From positions 1-11,763 of the forward strand of contig DASSDW010000168.1 of NCBI GenBank assembly GCA_035696925.1: a DNA stretch of 11,763 bases. Direction: 5' to 3'. A model generated the notes under the pieces. The model made no database searches and was not told the origin of the DNA. It saw nothing but the letters and a program-made list of their open reading frames with translations. Shown one piece after another: positions 1 to 5,715 of this stretch (the first letter of the stretch is position 1; each line of letters starts with the position of its first letter). The translations under genes were made by a program, and so were the position numbers. Origin of the DNA: JAJNBA01 sp035696925. Lineage in GTDB: Bacteria > Actinomycetota > UBA4738 > HRBIN12.

Positions 1-528
1 TTGGCGTTGCTCATCAAGAGCACCCTGCTGCAGGCGTTCTGGATCCCCACGGGCTCGATGGAACCCACCTTGGTCCGGGGAGACCGGGTCATCGTCGCCA
101 AGGTCCCCTACTACTTCCACGACCCGCAGCGCGGCGACGTCATCGTGTTCGAAGAGCCCGATCCCGCGAAGGAGCCGGAGCGCGGCGTGTGGGGCGCGAT
201 CACCCACTGGCTTGGGCAAGGCCTCGGATTCTCTCCGCCCGATCACCCCGACTACATCAAGCGGGTGATCGGCGAACCGGGTGACGTCGTCTCCGCGAGG
301 AACGGGGACGTCTACGTGAACGATGTCCGGATCTCGGAGCCATATCTCCACGAACGCACGGCCCGCTTCCCGGAGACGACGGTCCCCGAGGGGGAACTGT
401 TCGTGATGGGCGACAACCGCTCCAATTCGCTCGACTCCCGGTTCGGCCTCGGGTTCGTCCCGATCGATCGGGTGGTGGGCAAGGCGGTCTGGATCATCTG
501 GCCCGTCGACAACATGAGCGGCTTCTAG
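1..528 (+). CDS. lepB: Type I signal peptidase (5' partial)
   Basis: Membrane-anchored serine protease that cleaves signal peptides from Sec- and Tat-exported proteins on the outer face of the cytoplasmic membrane. The visible 175 residues contain the catalytic Ser19 in TGSMEPTL, the catalytic Lys87 in YIKRVIGEPGD, and the conserved GDNRSNSLDSR box at 137-147, so the S26 Ser/Lys dyad is intact. Residues 1-15 (LLIKSTLLQAFWIP region) look like the second half of the N-terminal membrane anchor. The true start is therefore almost certainly upstream of the window, and the TTG at base 1 is only the edge of the open frame. The stop is TAG at 526-528. The next gene starts 12 bases later on the same strand, which suggests co-transcription. 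The family assignment is firm; the missing N-terminus cannot be judged. Confidence 0.95.
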   Translation: MALLIKSTLLQAFWIPTGSMEPTLVRGDRVIVAKVPYYFHDPQRGDVIVFEEPDPAKEPERGVWGAITHWLGQGLGFSPPDHPDYIKRVIGEPGDVVSARNGDVYVNDVRISEPYLHERTARFPETTVPEGELFVMGDNRSNSLDSRFGLGFVPIDRVVGKAVWIIWPVDNMSGF

Positions 529-540
529 CGGGGCGAGCTC

Positions 541-930
541 GTGCGCGGGCTCCTGATCGCCGGTGGCGTCCTGGTGGGCCTGTGGCTGCTCGCCGCCGTC
601 GTGCTCCTGATGATCGGGCGGAGGACGCTCGCTCGGGAGCTCGTTTCCTTCCTTCCGAACGTCATCCGTCTGTTCCGCGGTCTGCTCGGTGACGAACGTG
701 TGCCCCGTTCCTCGAAGGTCCTGCTGCTGCTCGGCGCGTTCTGGCTCGCCTCCCCCATCGACTTGGTCCCCGAGTTCCTCCCCGGGATCGGCGCGCTCGA
801 CGACGCCGTCATCGCGGGACTCGTCCTGCGACACGTCGTGAAACGCGCCGGCCCCGACGTCGTGAAGGACCATTGGCGGGGAGACCCGAAGACCATCGGA
901 CTCATGCTTCGGGCTGCTCGCGTCTCCTAG
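541..930 (+). CDS. DUF1232 (YkvA-like) membrane protein
   Basis: A 129-aa protein with one N-terminal hydrophobic helix (about residues 3-26) followed by a DUF1232 core. The diagnostic motif SPIDLVPEFLPGIGALDD lies at 71-88. It resembles the PIDLIPDFIPVLGYLDD signature of the family, in which two short hydrophobic helices flank a conserved Asp/Pro turn. Biochemical function is unknown for the family. It starts at GTG 541, 12 bases after the lepB stop. The nearby GGGGCGAG stretch is only a weak ribosome binding site, so translation may be coupled to lepB. A role in envelope or membrane maintenance is suggested only by the location next to a signal peptidase. The family call is firm; function is open. 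Confidence 0.92.
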   Translation: MRGLLIAGGVLVGLWLLAAVVLLMIGRRTLARELVSFLPNVIRLFRGLLGDERVPRSSKVLLLLGAFWLASPIDLVPEFLPGIGALDDAVIAGLVLRHVVKRAGPDVVKDHWRGDPKTIGLMLRAARVS

Positions 931-951
931 ACGCACCAAGCACACCGAACG

Positions 952-957
952 TATCGT
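952..957 (+). promoter_or_regulatory. -10 element of putative leaderless promoter for the 48-aa ORF
   Basis: TATCGT fits the actinobacterial -10 pattern TANNNT and ends 6 bases before the GTG at 964, so transcription would begin at or within a base or two of the start codon. A TAGACG hexamer at 928-933, which contains the stop codon of the upstream gene, matches TTGACA at 4 of 6 positions with an 18-base spacer. No Shine-Dalgarno sequence is visible. Inferred from sequence only. Confidence 0.4.
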
Positions 958-963
958 CGTGAC

Positions 964-1110
964 GTGGGCGCGATCGTGTTCGGCCTCTTGTGCCTATGGG
1001 CGGGGTATCGCTTGGGCAGAGCCTCCGCCGTCGCGATCGAGTTCGAACGTCGGTTCCAGCGAGAGAACGAGGAGTTCCTCGACCGGCTTCGGTCCGGTTC
1101 CGCTCCCTAG
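964..1110 (+). CDS. Small single-pass membrane protein (48 aa), unrecognised
   Basis: A short open frame running from GTG 964 to TAG 1108-1110. GTG 964 is the first usable start after the DUF1232 stop in the same frame. The product has a clean bipartite design: a hydrophobic helix at residues 2-18 with small-residue spacing (GAIVFGLLCLWAGYRLG), then a charged, probably helical tail rich in Glu, Arg and Phe (EFERRFQRENEEFLDRLR, about 26-43). Cytoplasmic small membrane proteins and coiled-coil adaptors often look like this. A TANNNT hexamer sits 6 bases before the GTG. Its stop codon interlocks with the stop of the convergent cca gene in a shared CTAG. I do not recognise a family. The ORF could be fortuitous, but the hydrophobic-then-charged pattern, the promoter-like hexamer and the tight packing argue for a real gene. 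Confidence 0.55.
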   Translation: MGAIVFGLLCLWAGYRLGRASAVAIEFERRFQRENEEFLDRLRSGSAP

Positions 1111-2477
1111 CCGATCTCCCGCTCCTTCGCCCATGCGTCCAGCAGCTCGTACGCCTCGTCCTCGGGGATCTCACCGCGCTCCATGCGCACATCCATCAGG
1201 AACGCGAGTGCCTCGCCGACCACGGGCCCGGGCGCCAAGCCGAGTCGGTCCATCACCTGCCGACCGTCGAGCGTGGGGCGCATCGCGTCCAGGTTCTCTT
1301 GCTCGGCCAGGCGGGCGATCCGGTCCTCCAGCTCGTCCTGCAGCCGGGCGAACCGCTCCGCGCGCTTCGGGTCGCGAGTCGTGCAATCCGCTCGCGTGAG
1401 CTGGTTCAGCTTGTCCAGGAGAGGGCCGGCATCGCGGACGTACCGCCGCACGGCGGCATCCGTCCAGCCGTCTCCGTACCCGTGGAAGCGGAGATGGAGC
1501 TCCACGAGCGTCCGCACCTCGTCCACGGTGGAGTTCGGATAGCGGAGCTCTCGGAGCCGCTGCTCCGCCATCCGCGCGCCGACGACCTCGTGGTGGTGGA
1601 ACGAGACTCCGTCGGGCGTGATCGCCCGGGTTGACGGCTTCCCGATGTCGTGGAGGAGACCTGCGAGCCGGAGCACGGGATCGCGCTCGAGCCGTTCGAC
1701 GACCGCGAACGTGTGGCGCAGCACGTCCTTGTGCCGATGCACGGGATCCTGTTCGAGTTGAAGCGCCGGGAGCTCGGGAAGGAACTCGTCCGCGAGTCCG
1801 GAGTCGACGAGCATCGTCAACCCGGCGCCCGCCGCGTCGCCGACCAGGAGCTTGTCGAGCTCGTCGCGGATGCGCTCCGAGGACACGATCCGCAGCCGTT
1901 CCCGCATGCGGCGGATCGCGTCCACCACGCGCGGAGCCGGCGTCACGTCCAGCTGGGAGACGAACCGCGCGGCGCGGAGCATGCGCAGGGGATCGTCCGA
2001 GAAGGCGATCTCCGGATCCAGCGGCGTGTCGAGCACCTTCGCGGCGAGGTCCTTCACCCCTTCGTAGGGGTCCACGAACTCCCCGTCCGGCAGCCGGACG
2101 GCCATCGCGTTGATCGTGAAATCGCGGCGGGACAAATCGGTCTGGATGTCCTTCGCGAACGTCACCGCGGGCTTCCGCTCGTCCTCGGGGTAGCGCTCCT
2201 CGCGGAACGTGGTGATCTCCAGGACGTGGCCGTGCCGGCGTGCCCCGACGGTGCCGAACTTGGCGCCCACCAGATAGAGCGCTTCCGCCCACCCGCGGAG
2301 CAACCGGGAGGTCTCGGCCGGCGATGCGTCGGTCGCGAAGTCGGCGTCGACCCCGGGTGTCAGCCGCCCCAGCACCAGGTCACGGACCGCTCCCCCAACG
2401 AGGTACAGCTCGTGACCGGCCGACTGGAAACGGTCGCCGAGTTCCTTCGCGAGCGGATCGACCTCGAGGGTGGTCAC
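1107..2477 (-). CDS. cca: CCA tRNA nucleotidyltransferase
   Basis: Adds or repairs the 3'-terminal CCA of tRNAs from CTP and ATP in the cytoplasm. The 456-aa product has the class II nucleotidyltransferase head: LVGGAVRD at 26-33, metal-binding Asp44 and Asp46 (DAD), the DLSRRDFTINA box at 114-124 and RMLRAARF at 165-172. These are followed by the ERIRDEL segment at 201-207 and an HD-type phosphohydrolase domain (LLHDIGKP at 274-281, His cluster at 294-296). Start choice: the frame stays open further upstream, but GTG 2477 gives a normal N-terminus just ahead of the head domain. It also has TAAGGT 8 bases upstream and leaves room for the divergent gene at 2532. The homologue in M. tuberculosis is annotated pcnA (Rv3907c). 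Poly(A) polymerase activity is the alternative, but a bacterium with a single such gene normally uses it for CCA addition. Confidence 0.96.
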   Translation of the reverse strand: MTTLEVDPLAKELGDRFQSAGHELYLVGGAVRDLVLGRLTPGVDADFATDASPAETSRLLRGWAEALYLVGAKFGTVGARRHGHVLEITTFREERYPEDERKPAVTFAKDIQTDLSRRDFTINAMAVRLPDGEFVDPYEGVKDLAAKVLDTPLDPEIAFSDDPLRMLRAARFVSQLDVTPAPRVVDAIRRMRERLRIVSSERIRDELDKLLVGDAAGAGLTMLVDSGLADEFLPELPALQLEQDPVHRHKDVLRHTFAVVERLERDPVLRLAGLLHDIGKPSTRAITPDGVSFHHHEVVGARMAEQRLRELRYPNSTVDEVRTLVELHLRFHGYGDGWTDAAVRRYVRDAGPLLDKLNQLTRADCTTRDPKRAERFARLQDELEDRIARLAEQENLDAMRPTLDGRQVMDRLGLAPGPVVGEALAFLMDVRMERGEIPEDEAYELLDAWAKEREIG

Positions 2478-2485
2478 GAGGTCCA

Positions 2486-2491
2486 ACCTTA
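2486..2491 (-). promoter_or_regulatory. -10 element of putative leaderless promoter for cca
   Basis: Read on the minus strand this is TAAGGT, a TANNNT hexamer ending 8 bases before the cca GTG start at 2477. There is no good -35 and no convincing Shine-Dalgarno site. It supports GTG 2477 over the longer open frame. Sequence inference only. Confidence 0.45.
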
Positions 2492-2519
2492 CCCTCGCGC
2501 TCCTCCCGCCCCGGCGGAG

Positions 2520-2525
2520 TACGGT
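2520..2525 (+). promoter_or_regulatory. -10 element of putative leaderless promoter for the HExxH gene
   Basis: TACGGT matches TANNNT and ends 6 bases before ATG 2532, the geometry expected if transcription starts at the A of the start codon. A GGAG at 2516-2519 lies 12 bases from the ATG, too far to be a typical ribosome binding site. No -35 is evident. Confidence 0.45.
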
Positions 2526-2531
2526 GCGGCG

Positions 2532-2897
2532 ATGCCCATCTGGCTCGGGTTCCTCTGGACGCTGCCGAACACGCTGCTCGGGCTCGTGCTCGGCGTCTTC
2601 ACGTTCCAGATGCCCCGGCTCGATCACGGGGTGGTCATCTTCGACCGCACTCCCCGAGGGCTCACGGCACTACTGCCGCGTCTCGGTCGCACCGCGATGA
2701 CCATCGGCTTCGTGATCGTTTCGGCTAGGCGGCTCGAGGGACGACTCCTGGCCCACGAGCGCCATCATGTCCATCAGTACCTCGTGTGGGGCCCGTTCTT
2801 CATCCCCGCGTACCTCGTGGTCGCGGTCCGGTCCGGGTACCGGCGCCACCCGATGGAGTTCGCCGCCGTCCGCGCAGCGGAAGCGGCGGAGCCGTAG
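2532..2897 (+). CDS. Small membrane protein with HExxH motif (putative metallopeptidase-like)
   Basis: A 121-aa protein with a hydrophobic N-terminal helix (about 3-25, PNTLLGLVLGVFTF), a further hydrophobic patch at 55-63, and a conserved-looking block AHERHHVHQY-LVWGPFFIPAYL at 74-95. That block contains HExxH (His75, Glu76, His79), the zinc-binding signature of gluzincin-type metallopeptidases. Glu109 in PMEFAAVRAAE could be a third ligand. From memory, uncharacterised bacterial membrane proteins with an HE..H..QY..WGP segment exist, but I cannot name a domain. The gene is divergent from cca (54-base gap) and convergent with pilT (4-base gap). ATG 2532 is chosen because it begins the hydrophobic helix, has a TANNNT hexamer 6 bases upstream, and avoids overlap with cca. 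The coding call is good; enzymatic activity is an inference from five residues. Confidence 0.82.
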   Translation: MPIWLGFLWTLPNTLLGLVLGVFTFQMPRLDHGVVIFDRTPRGLTALLPRLGRTAMTIGFVIVSARRLEGRLLAHERHHVHQYLVWGPFFIPAYLVVAVRSGYRRHPMEFAAVRAAEAAEP

Positions 2898-2901
2898 CCG
2901 A

Positions 2902-4020
2902 TCAGTACGGGAGGCTCTCGGAGGCCGCCTCGGCCTCGTCGAACGCCGCACGGCGTTCGAGCGTCCCGTGCAGCGCCAGGTCGAAGTCGTGGGGGTTGGT
3001 CGCGGTCCGGCGGGCCTCGTCCGGCGAGACGATGCCCTCCTTCACGAGCTTCACGAGCGCTTGGTCGAAGGTCTGCATACCGTAGAACTCTCCGCCCTGG
3101 ATCACCTCGAGGATGCCCGACGTCTCCTCGGGGTCCACGATCCTGTCGAAGACGCGTCCCGTGTTCACCAGCACCTCCACGACCGGGACGCGACCCTTCC
3201 CGTCGGCACGGGTCACGAGACGCTGGGACACGATCCCGCGGAGAGCGCCGGCGAAGGAGGAGCGGATCTCCCGCTGCTGTTCGGGCGGGAACAGGTCGAG
3301 CGTACGGTTGATCGTCTCCATCGCGTCGATCGTGTGCAGGGTGGAGATCACGAGGTGTCCGGTCTCGGCCGCCTGGATCGCGGCGAGGGCGGAGTCCGCG
3401 TCACGGATCTCCCCGATGAAGATCACGTCCGGGTCCTGACGGATGACGTGCCGGAGGGCGGCCGCGTACGACTCCGTGTCGATCCCGATCTCGCGCTGCT
3501 GGACGATCGAGAGCTGGTCGTCGTGGACGACCTCGATCGGATCCTCGACGGTCACGATGTGGGTCCGGCGGGTGCGGTTGATGTGACCGATCATCGCGGC
3601 GATGGTCGTCGTCTTCCCGGTTCCCGTCGGACCGGTGATCAGGATCAGGCCGCGCGGGGAGGCCGCGAGCGTGCTCATCACGGGCGGCAATCGGAGCTCT
3701 TCGAACGACGGCACCTCGGCGCGGACGCGACGGATCGCGAGCCCGATCACGCCGCGCTGACGGAAGACGTTGACACGGAACCGTCCGACGCCGGAGAGCG
3801 TGTACCCCAGGTCGGCCTCGTTCGTCTGCTCGAACTCCCGCTTCTTGTGCTCGCTCATGAGCGCGTCGGCGAAGCGATCGGTGTCGGCAGCGGAGAGGTA
3901 GCCGAGCTCGGCCGGCGAGAGCTCGCCGTCCACGCGCACGAACGGGACGTTGCCCGCCTTCAGGTGGAGGTCGCTCGCGCCCCGTTCGACCGTGTACCGA
4001 AGCAGCTCATCGATGTCCAT
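2902..4020 (-). CDS. pilT: PilT-type type IV pilus retraction ATPase
   Basis: A hexameric secretion-superfamily ATPase that in type IV pilus systems drives pilus disassembly and twitching motility from the cytoplasmic face of the membrane. The 372-aa product matches the usual PilT length. It has an N-terminal PAS-like domain (ASDLHLKAGNVPFVRVDGEL at 15-34), Walker A GPTGTGKT at 130-137, the Asp box TVEDPIE at 157-163, Walker B DPDVIFIGEIRD at 196-207 and the His box GHLVISTLHT at 221-230. All catalytic motifs are intact. The ATG at 4020 is preceded by GAGGAG at 4033-4038, a rather long 12-base spacing. No other pilus gene is visible nearby, so its partner machinery must be elsewhere, or it serves another filament. 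PilU-like paralogues are a possible alternative. It ends 4 bases from the convergent HExxH gene. Confidence 0.95.
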   Translation of the reverse strand: MDIDELLRYTVERGASDLHLKAGNVPFVRVDGELSPAELGYLSAADTDRFADALMSEHKKREFEQTNEADLGYTLSGVGRFRVNVFRQRGVIGLAIRRVRAEVPSFEELRLPPVMSTLAASPRGLILITGPTGTGKTTTIAAMIGHINRTRRTHIVTVEDPIEVVHDDQLSIVQQREIGIDTESYAAALRHVIRQDPDVIFIGEIRDADSALAAIQAAETGHLVISTLHTIDAMETINRTLDLFPPEQQREIRSSFAGALRGIVSQRLVTRADGKGRVPVVEVLVNTGRVFDRIVDPEETSGILEVIQGGEFYGMQTFDQALVKLVKEGIVSPDEARRTATNPHDFDLALHGTLERRAAFDEAEAASESLPY

Positions 4021-4114
4021 GCCAGACCGACGCTCCTCTTCTCATCGCTGGTCGCGCGCCCTTCGGACGCTCGGTACATGCATCGGCCCCTCCCCCCGGG
4101 GACCTGAGGAACGG

Positions 4115-4120
4115 AACCTA
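4115..4120 (-). promoter_or_regulatory. Possible -10 element for pilT
   Basis: Minus-strand TAGGTT fits TANNNT and overlaps, by the shared TA at 4119-4120, the plus-strand -10 candidate of the Nudix gene. A transcript starting here would carry a leader of roughly 85-90 bases, consistent with pilT having a visible Shine-Dalgarno-like GAGGAG. No -35 is evident. Weak evidence. Confidence 0.25.
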
Positions 4121-4124
4121 GAAT
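4119..4124 (+). promoter_or_regulatory. -10 element of putative leaderless promoter for the Nudix gene
   Basis: TAGAAT is close to the ideal TATAAT and ends 8 bases before ATG 4133. No Shine-Dalgarno sequence lies between it and the ATG, so the mRNA would be leaderless or nearly so. It fixes the start at 4133 rather than at codons further upstream in the open frame. No -35 hexamer is recognisable. Confidence 0.5.
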
Positions 4125-4132
4125 CAGGCCGG

Positions 4133-4927
4133 ATGGCTGAGGGAGGCGGAGCGTCGACGCCGGGCGCGGATACCGGCGGATCGAAGCGCCGTCGCAGACG
4201 ACGGCCGAGGAGGGGCTCCGCGCACGCGGCCGGCGACGCGAAGGCGCGAGCGGCGAGCCGGGGCGGCGATACGGCTGGCGATGCCCCACGATCGTCCGGG
4301 AGAACCGCTCCGGGTGCCGAGCCCGGGCGCACCCACGCGGGAACGGGCCAGGGTCAGAAGCGCAAGCCCCAGAGGAAGAGCCCGAGGAAGACCCAGAAGA
4401 AGGAGCACCAGAAGAAGGAGCAGAAGAAGGAGCAGAAGAGCCAGAAGCAGCGGCAGAAGCGGCGAGGCACGTCGGGGAAGGCTTCCCGGAGACCCCGTGG
4501 CGCCCCCACCAAGCGCGAGATCTCCGCGGGTGGGGTCGTCTACCGGCGGGACGGCGACGAGATCGAGATCGTCCTGGCGTCACGACGCACGCGCCGAGGC
4601 GAGCTCGCCTGGGGGCTCGCGAAGGGCGGCATCGAGGACAACGAATCCCCTGAGGAGGCGGCGGTCCGCGAGGTCCGGGAGGAGACAGGGCTCCTCGCGG
4701 AGATCGAGGACTCCCTGGGGGAGACCCGCTACTTCTACGTGTGGGAGGACGTGAGGATCCGCAAGACGGTCCACTTCTTCTTGATGCGACACACGGGCGG
4801 GAACATCGACGACCGCGATGACGAGATGGAGGAGATCCGCTGGTTCCCGCTCGAGCGCGCGCTCAAGCGTGCCGCGTACCGCGGCGAGCGCGACGTCCTC
4901 GTCCGCGCCGCCGAGATCCTCCGGTGA
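4133..4927 (+). CDS. Nudix hydrolase with long basic N-terminal tail (MutT4-like)
   Basis: A 264-aa protein with two parts. Residues 1 to about 127 are low complexity and strongly basic: a run of Arg at 19-27, Gly/Ala/Ser-rich sequence, then Lys/Gln/Glu repeats at about 88-111. Residues 128-264 form a Nudix fold with the full box G-x5-E-x7-REVREETGL at 165-187, which hydrolyses nucleoside-diphosphate-linked substrates with Mg2+. The position next to the CCA enzyme and upstream of DUF6049-murJ matches M. tuberculosis mutT4 (Rv3908), whose product also has an Arg-rich N-terminus. Substrate is not predictable: oxidised dNTPs, Ap4A-type dinucleotides and RNA 5' ends are all known Nudix substrates. 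Its stop overlaps the start of the downstream TSUP gene (GTGA at 4924-4927), which suggests translational coupling. Confidence 0.94.
   Translation: MAEGGGASTPGADTGGSKRRRRRRPRRGSAHAAGDAKARAASRGGDTAGDAPRSSGRTAPGAEPGRTHAGTGQGQKRKPQRKSPRKTQKKEHQKKEQKKEQKSQKQRQKRRGTSGKASRRPRGAPTKREISAGGVVYRRDGDEIEIVLASRRTRRGELAWGLAKGGIEDNESPEEAAVREVREETGLLAEIEDSLGETRYFYVWEDVRIRKTVHFFLMRHTGGNIDDRDDEMEEIRWFPLERALKRAAYRGERDVLVRAAEILR
4394..4441 (+). repeat. Purine-rich 12-base tandem repeat inside the Nudix tail
   Basis: The unit CAGAAGAAGGAG occurs at 4394-4405, 4409-4420 and 4421-4432, with a degenerate partial copy at 4433-4441; a 3-base CAC separates the first two. It encodes the Gln-Lys-Lys-Glu repeats of the N-terminal tail. 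Because the unit is a multiple of three, copy-number change would lengthen or shorten the tail without frameshift. Confidence 0.8.
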
Positions 4928-5688
4928 GTCCCGTCGACGTCGGGATCGCCGTCGCGATCGGCCTGATCTCCGGCGTGCTGGCCGGTGTCTTCGGCGTCGG
5001 AGGCGGGATCGTGATGACCCCCGGCATCCAAGTGCTCCTCGGGGCTCCGCCGATCGTGGCGCTCGCCACCCCTCTGCCGGTGATCTTCCCGACCGCGCTC
5101 GCCGGCGCGCTCGCCTACCGCCGCCGCGGTGAGGTCGACGTCCGAGCGGCCACGTGGTTGGTCGGGCCCGGCGTCGTCGGCGCCGCGTTGGGAGCCTGGC
5201 TCACCACCGCGATCGATACCCGGGTGCTGCTGATCGTGACCGCCCTCTTGCTCGGCTGGCAGGCGATCTCGATCCTGCGCGCGAGCCAGCGGCGACGATC
5301 GAGCCGACCGGCAACGGCCCCGATGCTCGGGGGGATCGGAGCCCTGGCCGGCCTCGTCTCAGGGCTCCTGGGCATCGGCGGCGGTCTGGTGATGGTTCCG
5401 TTACTCGCGGGCTGGCTTGGGATGCCTCTGAAGCGGGCCCTCGGAACATCCCTCCTCGCGATCGTCGCCCTCGTGGTCCCCGGCGCGGTGGTCCACGGGG
5501 TGCTCGGCCACCTCGACCTGTGGCTTTGCCTGGCGCTGATGGTCGGATCCGTGCCGGGAGCTCGGCTCGGCGCGGCCATCGCGCTGGGCGCGCGGGAGCG
5601 GACGCTTCGGGTCGTGGTGGGGTGCGGACTCCTTGCCGTTTCGATCCTGTATGCGATCGAGCAGGCCTCGGCGATGCTGGACCGCTGA
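4924..5688 (+). CDS. TSUP / TauE-SafE family membrane transporter
   Basis: A 254-aa polytopic inner-membrane protein of the TauE/SafE (TSUP) family, whose characterised members move sulfite, sulfoacetate or other small organosulfur anions. It shows the family's internal duplication: GVLAGVFGVGGGIVMTP at 17-33 matches GLVSGLLGIGGGLVMVP at 143-159, and the following LATPLPVIFPTALAG...GEVD (48-72) matches LGTSLLAIVALVVPG...GHLD (173-198). The two halves are joined by a basic loop at about 119-130. Length is normal. It starts at GTG 4924, overlapping the Nudix stop by 4 bases, so it is almost certainly in the same transcript. It has no counterpart at this position in the M. tuberculosis locus. 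The substrate cannot be read from sequence. Confidence 0.94.
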   Translation: MSPVDVGIAVAIGLISGVLAGVFGVGGGIVMTPGIQVLLGAPPIVALATPLPVIFPTALAGALAYRRRGEVDVRAATWLVGPGVVGAALGAWLTTAIDTRVLLIVTALLLGWQAISILRASQRRRSSRPATAPMLGGIGALAGLVSGLLGIGGGLVMVPLLAGWLGMPLKRALGTSLLAIVALVVPGAVVHGVLGHLDLWLCLALMVGSVPGARLGAAIALGARERTLRVVVGCGLLAVSILYAIEQASAMLDR

Positions 5689-5698
5689 GCTCGAGGGC

Positions 5699-5704
5699 TA
5701 CGAT
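5699..5704 (+). promoter_or_regulatory. -10 element for DUF6049-murJ operon
   Basis: TACGAT (TANNNT) ends 11 bases before ATG 5716, predicting a leader of only about 4-5 bases. It lies in the 27-base gap after the TSUP stop. TGGACC at 5678-5683 is a poor -35 with a 15-base spacer. No Shine-Dalgarno site is visible before ATG 5716. Confidence 0.4.
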
Positions 5705-5715
5705 TGACGCTCGGC

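Noticed and set aside
2478..2627. N-terminal extension of the CCA enzyme to ATG 2627
   Set aside because: The extra 50 residues are charged and unlike the family, would overlap the divergent HExxH gene, and lie upstream of the TAAGGT hexamer and GTG 2477.
4086..4105. CCCC/GGGG palindrome in the pilT-Nudix gap as a terminator or operator
   Set aside because: The self-complementary core is only about eight bases of C and G with no loop or T-run, and it lies between divergent genes where no terminator is needed.
2767..4107. A 446-codon plus-strand open frame opposite pilT
   Set aside because: Low-complexity Arg/Asp/Val/His-rich translation typical of an antisense shadow; pilT motifs on the minus strand are intact.
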